Shown piece by piece: positions 1 to 12,400 of a stretch of DNA of 64,000 nt. The position numbers and the translations under genes are program-made. Within the stretch, counting starts at the first letter, position 1; each line of letters starts with the position of its first letter. The notes beneath the pieces were generated by a model. That model was given only the letters and a program-made list of their open reading frames with translations. It was not told the origin of the DNA and ran no database searches. Location: assembly GCA_008360955.1 (NCBI GenBank), contig LUCM01005575.1, forward strand, positions 124,001 through 188,000. Direction: 5' to 3'. The DNA comes from Fasciolopsis buskii. Its lineage: Eukaryota > Platyhelminthes > Trematoda > Plagiorchiida > Fasciolidae.

Positions 1-486
1 GGCTGATCGAGAGAGAAAACAAACATTCGAAACATTTAGATGTGTTGAGATTTAAACCAGCTCGTGCAAAGAAAACGTGGATAGAAGATAGGTTGTTGGA
101 AAAACTTTGAAATCATCGTTGTTCGAAACGGCTTGAGAGAGGGCAATATCATCAGTATACGCAAACAGATGACAAGGGGAGCTAGTAGATAAGTCGCTGA
201 TGTAAGTAGAGAAAAGAATCGGTGAAAGAACGGCACCTTGCAGCACTCCTGAGTTGTTAGTCAACGGTTTTGAAGTTTTACCGTCCATTCGTGTGCATTG
301 GATTCGGTTAGTGAAGTAATCAGACAGCCATGCTGATAAAGGCCTGGGATAATCAAATGTCTCCAGTTTGTGAAGTAGAACAGACCCTGGGACCGAATCA
401 AATGCCGACGAATAGTCTAAAACAAATGACTGGTTGGAGCACTCGTCATACGGCTCATTTGGTTTGCCTCTCTGCTGTCTGATCAC
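1..486 (-). pseudogene. Jockey-like LINE reverse transcriptase remnant, cut by window start
   Basis: Remnant of a non-LTR retrotransposon RT read on the minus strand. Visible in order are a palm block FVLDYSSAFDSVPGSVLLHK, the SGVLQGAVLSPILFSTYISD block and the catalytic-box relative AYTDDIAL (YADD with A replaced by T). After a frameshift near 110, LNTSKC matches the usual LNxxKC block that follows the catalytic box in jockey/CR1-type RTs. The order and spacing are those of a LINE RT, which copies its RNA at a nicked target site. The reading frame is broken by at least one frameshift and the rest lies beyond base 1. The endonuclease half, expected at higher coordinates, was not recognised. 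Clade assignment is from motif style only. Confidence 0.8.
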
Positions 487-2510
487 TATTCCATGTCACC
501 TGAAGGTTGGTAGCCAATTGCGTGGTACTGTCTCATTGTAACAGTTCTGTGCGAAGGCAATCATTGCTTCGCAGAAGCAGAATGCACCTCTTCACGTTTA
601 CTGATTGGGACTTGCCAACATCGGTCCATCATTGCAATAACATTGGGAATCGATGAAATACTTGAGCTTAACTTTACTCCAGAAAGAAACAAAGATATTA
701 TCTCTCATGTGGATTCAGTGAGGTTGGAAGACTCATCCGCTGTAATCGATTCAGTTACAGCTGAATATGGATCCCAATTTATCCTCACCACTATAGGGTT
801 GTACGAGATAACGAGCAAATGCAACCTACTTTTCTGTAGGGATAATAATTAAACATACTGAACCGATGCACCTCTGTACGATGCTGTAGTAACCATTGGC
901 TTCGGGATCAATGGAGCATTTAGTCTGCTTGGATCATGAGTTATACTTCTGGATGAGGAAAGTCGCCTGTGTACCAACTGCGTTCTATACCATCTGGAGT
1001 TCCTAGGGATTAGTGCCGGACGTTGTCCGCAGAAATGTGAGCCAACCATCAGGAGGAAGTCGGAACGCTAATGGACAGCGTAGGGCACAAATTAAGTCGA
1101 GTGTGTCGGTGAAATGTTACGGGATACAAATGTGTTCTCAACAGACAACCAGAAAAGCATCAGGTGCGAGGATAGCCTAAGGGGAGCAACGTTTCCATCT
1201 TACTGATCCCCGAATGTGGTCTCCATCTGCTCAGCTCTTATTTCAGTGTAATGGACTAACCGATACAAAGTTTTTGTTCTAAATCTAATGGCGGGGGATT
1301 GCTGGTAGAGGCGGAAGCATCGAGCTGTGAACTAAACAGTTCGGGGTAATCGGTAAGTCCTGTCCGTAGAACTTCTTTGGTACAGGCAACTTAGTGATTG
1401 TGATGAACAACATTAAACGGAGAACAGGAAGATTGGATGAAACAAGCAAGAGTTAATCTATCTCATAGGCTGGTGTCTCGTTCTAAGTAGAACAGAGCTG
1501 TATACGGTGATTATCAGGATATCTCGAAAATAAAACTTGATGTGAGAGCAAACTCGAGGAAAGGTGGAAGAAAAGCGCAGACTACCTAGACTCTTCAGAA
1601 AGGAAGTAACCAACGACATGACCAACTCATTCTCACATTTCACCAGTACAAATTGTTTTGCAGAGTGATCCAGTGGGTTTAATAAAAAGAAAATACTGTT
1701 TGTTTCAGAAACGGTCATCAAATTTTCCTCCATTATATGATAAGCATTGGCCTGGGAGACCATCCTAACAAAGAGGAAATCAGTCAGCCGAAAATGACCA
1801 AATCTTCCCGGTCGCACTAAACGAGTAAATAACAGATGAGAAAAGTTTTCGCATCATTTAGAAACCGCCTGTCACTGTTCAGTATCTTAGATCCGCATTT
1901 AGCAACCTCGGCCTAGAGAAGAATAATTACAAGTTTTTGGAAAACGTACAATGAGAAAGGGTATATCACGTGGGAACTGTGTGGCTTAGTGTCCTTGGTC
2001 GAATTTCGTCAATGACAGTAATTCAAACGAAGAAACTGGAGTTTATTACAGCCTAGATCATGATTGTTCCAAACGGTCTGAGGCTGTGAAACAATAGCCT
2101 GGGACGATGATCACAATGCGCTAAAACACTGAAAGCTTCCAGATGCTTTGTTCATATAAAAACGACTGTCCTTTAATAAATCATAAATCACGTTGGTAAC
2201 GTAAGTCAGAATCAAAACAGTTCTGCTCGAATACACCGTTTGCTTTCAGTTGTCACCTACGGGTGCGCCGTTTTCATCAAGGCACAATTCCGTTCGAACA
2301 TTCATTAGCAGTCAGAGCATGTCCGGTTCGCGACTTTCCGACTAGCAATTCCTTGTGCGACTGCTTGTCAAGGTAATTTCTGCTGCAAACAATTTGAAAC
2401 CATCCGGTTCGTTCTTGTCCGTGTTGTAAAAATGGCACGCTGGTAGATCATCTTTCTAATGAGTAACACAGCTCAGCCAATAATTTGGCAATTGTCCCAC
2501 AACACAGGGT
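487..2510. other. Stretch without recognisable gene
   Basis: Short open frames occur on both strands, for example 643-852 plus and 1458-1817 minus, but none shows a family motif I recognise. Because it lies upstream of the minus-strand RT remnant, it could hold a strongly decayed LINE 5' half. The sequence does not show this directly. Confidence 0.4.
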
Positions 2511-2698
2511 GACGAACAAGTTCGTCTTCAGTTATTCGTGATCATGCTAATACATAACATCATATATTTTTTACTACACATGTGAGGGGAGATGACAGGT
2601 TACAGTTTTAATAGTCAAAATATATCCACTACTGTATGTGTAAATCGCATATGATGATTGGCATAATTACGAATAACTGAAAACGAGCTTGTTCCTTA
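2508..2698. mobile_element. Short inverted-repeat element with Penelope-like termini
   Basis: About 190 bp bounded by imperfect inverted repeats of roughly 45-65 bp. The left end starts with the hairpin gacgaacaagttcgtc (2511-2526) and continues cttcagttattcgt. The right end, read on the minus strand, gives caagctcgttttcagttatt. The interior is AT-rich with no coding potential. The same terminal pattern (a gacga hairpin, then ttcagt-attcgt, then a catgc-like block) flanks the Penelope-like element at 29.6-30.8 kb. This therefore looks like a non-autonomous or internally deleted relative. No target-site duplication is evident. Confidence 0.65.
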
Positions 2699-2699
2699 C

Positions 2700-4300
2700 A
2701 CTGCTTTCTTTCGCATTTCGGCAATAATCAAATTGTTACAGGAAGGTTCTGAAGTATGGGTCTTTTTGACAAAGATCACGAACAGTAGGATTACTTAAAG
2801 TATTGGCACCCTCTTTGTTACTCAGCATATCGATTTAATTCCGCATACACTGTTAAAACTTAGGCTAATTACTAGATGGAAGCATTCACGAGTCGTTTAC
2901 ATCGTTCAGATGGTTTGGTGGGAGCAGACTAGCTCTATCTGAGTATCAATATTTGTGATATATACCTGCTTACAACTTTTGTCTGTGACAAAACTGTTTA
3001 GCTTCTGGTTTTTACCTGTAGTGGATTTTCAAATAGCTTGGTCCAAGTGGATCTAGTTTAGTCTCGATTGTAAGGCGTTAACTGAGACGAGGGACGAACG
3101 TTGAATTCAGAGCCTATTACTATACAAATCTTAATCTCGATTTCACTAATCACGAGTGTTCCAGATATTAGACGGTTTTAGACAAAATTATTCGGCGCAG
3201 CTGTTAAGCCTACAGTCGGCTGCGTAATAAATAATCTCGGGTCATGTGATTCCAGGAGATCGATCGATTCGTACGTGTCGTCATTTGGCTATTCGTTGAA
3301 CGAATCCATTTCAGGCCACGTGAAATTCGCCGGTGAGTTTCCACTTGGTCTCGGTGTTTAGGTCAAATCATCATTTGCATAATGTGGAATTCTAAAACCT
3401 GGATCAGGAGTGTTCTGTGTGAATTAACCATTGATGAAATTCGATGCTCATTTGATGTGGTCATGTGGTTTTCCGCACGTGAGATCAATGAGATTGACCG
3501 TTTTGTTGTATCTTGAAAGAGAATGGTTAATTCACACCGATTTTCTTCTCCATCTGTCTATTGTGCTTTCGGAAACTACAAATAACTGATCACTCAACAA
3601 ATGAGTTGAATTAGACAGCCTCTATTTACGTCATTTAATCACGTGTGCATAGACATTGCGTTGGTGTATCGTTAATTTCCCCTCATAATCTTTTGAGCAA
3701 TGACGATTGTTACTTCGAGACCGCCTACACTTTCTTTCTCGTCCTTCGGATCCCAAAACTTGGCACTGTTTGATTAGCCCTTCTTCAAGTTTTTTGCAAT
3801 TCTAGGTCATTTATTGGGTTATATCCACAATGATCATGATTTAGGATTACCCATCTTCTCGCGTAACTCTACCTACTCCACCCAGTATGGTTAAATGTAC
3901 GTAACTAAAAGCTTTCAAACATATCACTGAGTAGGGTCGTTTTTCTAGTCGAGATAGACTGGAGGCCTCATGATTTGATGATCACCTAATATTCCAAGTC
4001 AGGCATCAGAAAGCAGAAACATAATTTGAGCACAGCATCCATATATGACCCGCTGTCCGAAGGAGCTTTGGAAGATTCTAAATTGGAAGTGAATCGTTAG
4101 TGGCCAAAAATCAATGCCCTAAAGTTACGTAGGTCTGACTAGTATTCATGTCATCAAACTGCAGAGTAGCGGTTTCGGAGGTAGCATCGCAAAACGAAAA
4201 AAATCTGTTTCTAATGCTAGAACCATGCTAGGAGAGAGCCTCCTGTATGGCGTACGAAGAATTTTTGAGGATCGTTGAAGTAAAGTTCTCACAAGTACTT
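2700..4300. other. Non-coding stretch, nothing recognised
   Basis: AT-rich sequence with no open frame of family-level interest on either strand. One copy of the dispersed motif gacaaaattattcgg lies at 3181-3195. No RNA gene or exon could be supported. Confidence 0.4.
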
Positions 4301-4309
4301 ATGCTTAGG

Positions 4310-5270
4310 TCACATGTCGCCAAACAGTTTTGAAGATGGGATGAACGAAACATGGATAATCAAAAGGGCAATATAATGTAACAGTTTAAAGTCTTCTTTA
4401 CTAGTCCAGGACAGTTTGTAGAATAGCAATAGAGTAGGATTGCTGTGACAGACTGAGAAATAAAGGTAGAAATAGCACTGAACAAAAAACGAAATTCGTT
4501 GAGCATTTGTTATTTGATTCTGAGTGGCTAGGTTCGGTTCTGAAAAGTTAAACAGATTTTGAAGGATCAAACATGGGTTGCTTAGGTCCTCATCAAGTGA
4601 TACGGCAACATCGTCAGTACACTTGAACACAGAACCAGACGCACTACTGGGGAGGTCGCGGATTTAATTGGAGAAATGAAGAAGCAAAACAACTGCTATT
4701 TAAGGAACACCATAGTTATAAGCTAAAAGTTGAACCATTTTCTTCGGAATCTCGTATTTAAAATATTCAGTAATCAATGCTAACAAAATAAGCTGGGCCG
4801 TAAAATCGGTAGAAGCTTCCGAAGTACCGTAAATTCGAAAGTAGATTAAGGAATAATATTGCAGAGTTGACTGGTGATTCTCAGATAGGAAGCACTGAAT
4901 CCAAAGCCGCACCAGGAGTGCTCCTATGAGGTTTACAGACCAAATAGAATTGATCGCGTAAAGTCAGAGGTCCATTGATATAATGCGCCCAACCAGATTT
5001 TAAAATGTCCATTTAAGTGCAGTGGAACGGCACTGTTTGGGCGGAATAGTAGGCACTGTCTATTTGAGAATAGGGGCAACTGCTATTGTGTCCCAGTAAG
5101 CCGGAATGGAACATGAGTTGTTTATCAGAGAAGCTGTGAATTCAAGCAGAATATGGATAAATGGTCTAGTCCAGCCGTGGCTATGACCTACGTAGTTTGA
5201 AATAATTTGAATAATTCAATCCCAACCATAACTTCGATACAAGTGCAATCCATGGAATGATATGGTGTTG
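4310..5270 (-). pseudogene. Degenerate jockey-like LINE reverse transcriptase
   Basis: Minus-strand translation across several frames shows a recognisable but heavily mutated LINE RT. Near 5060-5170 are HVPFRLTG and then PLFSNRQCLLFRPNSAVPL, resembling the usual 'W..A.I.PIPK...FRPISLTS' block. LIGALLVRLWIQCFLSENHQ (near 4860-4970) resembles the 'RW..SFL..R.Q' block, and NYGVPQIAV (near 4680-4710) resembles the 'GVPQGSVLSP' block. RDLPSSASGSVFKCTDDVAV (4575-4650) resembles the 'NDLP...FKYADDVAV' catalytic block, with the first catalytic-box residues changed to CTDD. Stops and frameshifts are frequent, so this is an old, inactive copy. It shares the block order of the remnant at the window start but is far more decayed. 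Confidence 0.65.
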
Positions 5271-5299
5271 GTGATTTTGACGGTTTTTATGAATGTAGC

Positions 5300-8200
5300 G
5301 CTGGAAACGTAGATGCTAAATGAACGAAGATGCAATATTTCCTTCGTGCCGCAAAGCATCTGAACCCCGTTCCATGAAAATTTTATATCTGGCCTGCTCA
5401 GAAGTTTTTGGCGAATGCAGAGACTACAAGCGTGATCTTTTTGATAATATGAGACAGTCTTTTGACGGTTTCTATGTCGTCAGCGTTGCACGTCTACTCT
5501 TTCAGCCAGCATCATTGTTTCACACAAGATGTCACCGTCGCATTATGCATAAATTAGTATGGAAACGGGAACAAGACTGATAAAAAAACAGTTTCAGTGT
5601 AAGAGCAAAAGGTTCTCCAGCATTAAAAAATTAGAAAACAAACTGAAAACCACGTTAAAACTACTTTAAGCGAGGTTCTGTAAAAAACATCTACGGAAGA
5701 CAAGTTGAATAGCCAAACTTCATCATCTTGGTGCAAGAAAAGAATGACGTTTTACTTTCACAAAGATGACACAGTGACTATTGGCGAACAACAGCTAGGA
5801 TTGGGAACAATAGAACACACCAATTGTGAAAATCATTGAAAATAGCAGCTACGAGATTTTGGGGGAAAATAGTGAATTGTTTGGTGCGGATTCTGCCAAT
5901 ATTTACACTTCCACAGGTGGGTGAAAGGCATAAATCTCCTAGGTTGAATCCATTTAATAGGGTGAACAAGCATGTCTAGAATCTTCTGTGCTCAAGTAAA
6001 AAGTTCCTATCAAGAGCAGGAACAATGGAAACAATTAGAGAATCAAAAAGCAAACTGATCTCAAGTGGCTAAGTCGAACGATGAATATGACTATGAGTGA
6101 AAATAATTCGATCGCGACAGCAAAACCCGGGATGGCAAGAGACAACCAAATAGTGAGTGCCGAGGTTTGGAACAGTGATTTCATGACAGAATGAAAGGTT
6201 GTTCGCGTTTTCTTCACAATTTACAATGGTTTCATATCAATAGATGCTAATCTTAACTCATTTTCTTAATTTTAAACCCCAGGACATTTCTTAATTTTCC
6301 TTCGAATTATTAGATCCGTACGAGTTTTCACTTGATATGCCTGCATCTCGACTACGAGTGCAAGCGTCTGGCAACTAAGGAATATGTGAACTGATCCACT
6401 ACTAGATCCTTCAATACGATACGAGCGGCTTAGGGAATGAGCTATTTCTGTGCATTTCATCAGAATCTGTTTTTGGCTTTCCCTGGTGCGACAGACAGAA
6501 GAACATGGGTAAAATAATTGCGTGCGACAATTCGCTACCTCCGAAAATGTTGCGGCAGACGGTGTTCTAGGCAAGATAAACTTTGCGTACCACTGATGTT
6601 CCGTTTAACCAAGAGTCAGACTGAATAAGCTGGCTTTATGGGTATCTTCCCGTCAAGCATAATCAACAATGAATACGTTCTCAAATCTTACATACCAGGA
6701 TTCGCAAGCCATCTCTGTAGCTAAGTCAAATTTGAATTATGTAGTGAAATTGGAGGCGTGATTATTTGTCAAAGTTGTGCTAGTATGCTGGTTTGATAAA
6801 CTTTGATTCCAATCAGCAATTTGGTCAGTATGTTTTTGAGATTGTATCATTTTTATGAAAGTATCCTTCGGGTTGGACATGACTTCGCTGAAATTTGAAA
6901 GCATGCGTTCTTTACTGTCGTTTGTGATCGAATGAGCGACACAAAACACAAACAGTCGGAAGACTCTTGTGTATTCGAATGGATAATGGTCTATGCAACC
7001 TTAACCAAGTTACAAGCCATGGCACAACACGAGAGCGAACATCAGTAGGTTTCGTTGTTCGTATTCCAAATAATTGGATTCATGGTAATTCGTTAATTTG
7101 GCATTCCGTGCCAACTGATAGCCAGTCACACGGACATGCAGGACGAAAATCAATCCAACGGTACAGATATACCCAGAGAGCAGGAACCAATCACATAGTC
7201 GATTTACCAAATGGATCAGTCTGAAGTTTTCCGACAAAATTATTCGGATACGCATACCGATCATGGGTCAGCCCTAATTAACAAATTTACACTTCACACG
7301 TTTACTAGCTACATACCGGCTGGTGTCACCCTGATTCTATAATGCTAAACCATCGACTAATATTCATCATCATATCAACAATCGCAAGCGTTTTGTTACA
7401 CGAATGTCTGGGCACGCCAGAGAAACAATAGAAAGTATTATGTTTTTACTGTGCACGATTCTTGTCAGTATGCGCGTTCGACGGTTGTCTAGATAGTTAA
7501 CCATTTCCAGACTGAATGACAGCTGCCATTTTACTCGCTATACGTATCCCGACTTCGACAAAATTTGACGCCCCTGTTTCCTCACGCTCGTTCTGGTTGT
7601 TTCGCCCTCTTTTTCTTTTCGCGTGTGTCATTCATCTGTAGATCAATAAAGCTTTTATTGCCATTCGTTGGGTTGATTACTAGTTTTTTTCGACTGGCCT
7701 GTGTATTTTTGGAGTCCGAGTGATTCATGTACATGAAACATCAATTATTGGTACTTCTTTTTACCTGCTTACAACGGAATAAGCAAAATGAACGTAATTT
7801 TTCACCTTCTAAAATCAGCAATCACGTTACCGCACAAAACCATGGCGATGACTGACGGAAACCTTCATTTCCGTGAACTCACTCTATCTTTATGAGAAAC
7901 TGCCTACTCCTAGACTGTGGTATCTTACAATTTGCACAGCAATCAAGGGAATTTTCTGACTGTCACCGAAGGGCTTATTACACGTTTATATCACATGACG
8001 GTGTAATGTTATCAAAAAGAAAGAACAGTGTTTAAGGCAAACGGTTTTCATGTGCCCGAATGGTTGTTCATTTTTACAAAGTATTCGACTAATGTCGGTA
8101 GGCAATGAGGGGTTCTAAATTACGACTTAACGACTGATAACAAGGGTAGTAGTTGTAATGTATTGTCCACGAATGATACCATCCAACAAATTTCACTGCT

Positions 8201-9435
8201 CTTTACCGATAAAGTGATGGACCAAGGTAGTGTAACAGATAATGAACATCTTACTCCCACCGTTCTCATCGAAAAATTGAACAGTGCGAGTTGGAATAGA
8301 ATACGATACATAATTGCAGTTTCATGGAGCTATTTTATTTGTAACCATACTTGTACATGTTCTGAACACTCAAATTCTCATATTTTCATCGAGCATTTAT
8401 GTTCAACACTTCACTGGGGACTGAAAAATAATAGAAGCAGAAAAGGTAAGTGATATAAACATTTGAAAACAAGTCCAACATCATCCAAGAAGTTCAAGAT
8501 CAACTCTCACGTAAGGCCATAAATGTTTAACAACTGCACCAAATTCACACTCAAACACCCACACGCGGAAGATATCAGCTCGACTGGCAATGAAATGTTT
8601 ATGATTTAAACGCTTCGCGTAACCATCTGAACTTCAGGAGAACCAACAAACTGAGCTAAAACCGATAAAAAATCGCCGAAAAAATAAACTAATGGAAAAA
8701 GGAAAGGAATCAGGGAGATTCAACAGCAACAGCTCCATACTTGTGCGCACTTGTGCCAAACAAGCTGCGGTCCTCGACTCATCGTGGATATGGTGACAGA
8801 TGGAAGAATATGTATAGTTCTTCCGGTTGGAACTGACTGATCCAGGAAAGGTTTACCAGCAAATGGTAGTTGTGATTCCACTATTGACTTGTCCACAAAA
8901 AGCACTCACCAGTGCTACTAATAGTAATACCCTGATTAGTCTTTGTACATTTTCTTCTCCCTGTCACTAATTTAAAACACTTTAGAGTCAGGAAACGCCA
9001 CAAAAAAATTCCGTAGTTAAGAGTAACTCAACTGATCCCAAACAACGGAAAATACTCTGTCCATATGCAATGTAAAATTACCGTTGTCAAGAAAATGCTT
9101 CTTTAGAACGACAATCATAATGTGCACATCCATATATTTTCGTACCAAAGGTCAATCACATCTAATAGCACAAAAAACGTAAACAGAAATTTCCTGACAT
9201 TTGGAAACGAGCTGAAACGACATGTTTTGCTAAGCATACCAGACAGGTGCTTACCCATCGACTATGCACTACTAATGCGTACGGATGTGCGGAGGTCTCT
9301 GCTAACTTGAAATGTCAAACGGTCGGACAGAAATGACAGGTGCCAGATTTTCTATCCCATTTCCCGCGTTGTTTCGAAATTATGCGAAAATTAATAGGAT
9401 TTGTGTCAAAATTATTCGGGAGCACCTACGAACAC
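5300..9435. other. Stretch without supported gene
   Basis: Only short open frames without recognised domains. Noted items are a second copy of gacaaaattattcgg at 7233-7247 and an open frame at 8163-8453 that runs into a strong splice-donor-like sequence (aaaag|gtaagt at 8445/8446). Neither is enough to call a gene. Confidence 0.35.
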
Positions 9436-9437
9436 GC

Positions 9438-9471
9438 TTCTCTCTCTCTCACACATACACATACACACACA
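9438..9471 (+). repeat. Mixed (TC)n/(CA)n microsatellite
   Basis: A ctctctctctc run passes directly into imperfect cacacatacacatacacacac. It is a simple-sequence repeat seen directly, with no coding content. Confidence 0.85.
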
Positions 9472-12400
9472 ACATCTAGCAAGCACGCACGCGGGCCCAA
9501 TGATTTTAAAGCACTACAAAGCTAATCAGTTCACCTTCATTAGAGCATATTCAAAAAAGTGCCCAAACAAGATGGGCCTGATTTTAGACGCATACAGACA
9601 AGGTGGCACATAGCCAGTTGAATGGCGCTTCCGAGTGATGTTGACATAAATTCGAAATAATGCGGGAAGCGGCCTAGTGCTGCACTGGATTTGGCCGCAT
9701 GGTGTTTTTCTCCTGAGAAATGCACGTTTGATAGCCAATATTTTCGGGAGTTAATTTTGATGACCCCCGAAAGTCTAAAACCTACACCATGAAAGCCAAA
9801 TATTCCATTGACATCATACAAATGGACGATAACTGAGTTGGTTAGAAACATCATTAGTTCGTCCAAATTACTAACTGTTCACTTCATATACCATCTAATA
9901 TTGCACGGTCGGAATAACTCCTACCGTACAGTGCTATTTCTCACATTATTTCGGAATCTTGTCAAAATTATTCGGGATTATGTCGAAATTATCCGAAAAT
10001 GCCGTTCTACTGGCTTAATGAGATCTCGTTTGCATAGAGCTAAGACGTTTCTCTTCATACAGGGGCAGATTTTGAAGTAGTTGCACCAATTACCTAAGTG
10101 TTGCACGACAATCTGCAAACAGACTTACTTGTAAAACTGGGGAATGGTCATACCCAATTCCAAATATTTTTCGCTTAGATTCGATTAATTTTGACAAGAT
10201 TTCAAAACACTAAAAGAAATAGTATAGTTATGAAATTGGACATCCTCTTCACGACTAGTTAGGGGGTCGGTGCTAGAATCGAATAAATGAATTTCTCTCT
10301 AGTTATTGGTTTCATGAGCTGTTTGCCGAACATCGTTAGAAATTCTCGTCAATTCTGTAGGTTCCAATGTAAGCTGTCACCAGAGGTAATCTAACCCGTA
10401 ATCTTTTCAGCTAGTGAGGTCCTTTCTACAAATTCTGATAAAAAACGAAATATTTTTCAACGGCGGTTGCTTAGTTGAACTAAGACTCACTAGCTGATTA
10501 TACTGTAAATAACCCAAATCCTAAGATAAGGTGACAGTGGGATGCATCACATTCATTCTAGTCAGGTTGCGATTGCCCGGTTAGGGGCTGTCTTTTCGAT
10601 CACCGGTCCATGGATCACCAGCATCCGGAGCCAATTTTTCCTCCAATGCTTTCCCAGAACGTGTCAAGGATGAAGCAACTCTACACGTCAGTCTTCACTC
10701 CACACCCGTTACCACTTTAATTTTACTCGAAACTGACCGCGATACAGTGATCATTACGAGTCTCAATTTTGCAGTCGCCAGTGAGTTAACTAAGCATCCG
10801 ATTGCCTGGATTTGCCATACAATTTACGCCTATGTACACATGTTCCCGTTGCTAATTCCCGCGGATGACATTAGCCCACTGGGCGCCCAAGGTGCAATCC
10901 AACCATGGCGCACTTTCCTTCTCGCCATCTTCATGAAAATAGGCATTTGGATCTTCCAAACGACACATTGCAGATCTGTCTCCTAATCGGGAGCTATGGG
11001 TGCATTGGATTAGATTAAACCAAGCCAATCGACAGAACAGTAGCTACTCCATATTTCAACTCACTCATCTTTCTAACCGCACAGGTATGGCTAATCCCAC
11101 TAACGTTTTGAAGAAGAGTGAAAAAAGTACATACTTCAATCAGCATTGGGTTCACATCACAAAGCCTCTGTAATCAAGCTGGTGTGCAGTCTCACCGAGA
11201 ATCGCGCAGTCCTACTAGTCCACGGACGGTGGTCTTTTGTGATAAGTAAATGACATCAAATCACATCGTCCTTCTCGAAAATACAAAACACGATGGTCAT
11301 CTACAGCCTGCTTAACCTTCATTGCTTCGTTACGGTAGCAACGACTGTGAAACTTTCGTCTCAATGCATTCATACCCACAACGCGCACTCTGCCGGTTCT
11401 CCCGTGCGATGCTACTTTTTTTAATGGCCTATTCCTAGTAATTCGACCTAGCACTAAAACGTGCACTGTGTAACCATCTTATCCCGGCGCTCTTACCCAA
11501 GAAAGCCGCATATTGTGTAGTCCAAAATCAAAGCAAACCAATAATTAGGCACGAAAGACTACTCATCCGGAGTCACCAACTTCCAGTCGAAAAAATGAAT
11601 ATAACAAAGTTCCATTCTGTGATGCAGAAAGTGCTTTAAAAAGGCAGTCGGATACGTGCAAATTCAAGTGATTTTGCTAACTCCTATCGATGTAAAAAGA
11701 TGAGAGCTTTCGCTTCAAAAAAAGGTAAAAATCGTTTACAAAACCTTTAGAATTTCCATAAGAAAACTGGATTAATTCACGAGGCTCGGTGAAATCATCA
11801 ACAGGAGCAGTGGTAACCACTGCAATAAGCAAAGCGCACCTAGGCCAAACTTCCGCGAGCTTACTCACATAAGGAAACTAAACATCTTATCTGCGCTTAT
11901 CATATAAATTAAGTGAAAATCGTGGAAACCATGAACATAAACGATATCGATTATTCGAATAGTTACACAAATAGTGTCTGTCATCAGCTAAGTCGGACAT
12001 CATAGAACCGATATGATCTTACACTCCCAAGAGAACCGTCCAAAATTCTTTTCCTGTGGCATGCTATGTGATGCAGTCTAGTACATGCGGTATATGAGAG
12101 AGCTCAGTGGGAGATCCAATCCAACCGTAATTAGCGACTCTAGCTAGATATAATGACCAGTGTCAAGTTTATCGAAATGCATTCGATCACCGATAATGCT
12201 AATCGGACAGCATTGCCGAGTTTGTCTCCCAACAACAATAATGAAAGAAACATTTTGACTGAGATAGCCCACTTGGTTTATTGGAGACTTTTTGTGCTTT
12301 TTCGCTGGTTCTTAGGTTTCACAAACTGCACCTTCTTCCCTGTTCTCCGTCTGTAAGTGCAACTACTAATCTCCTAGTGATTCGATATTCGGAACTAACA

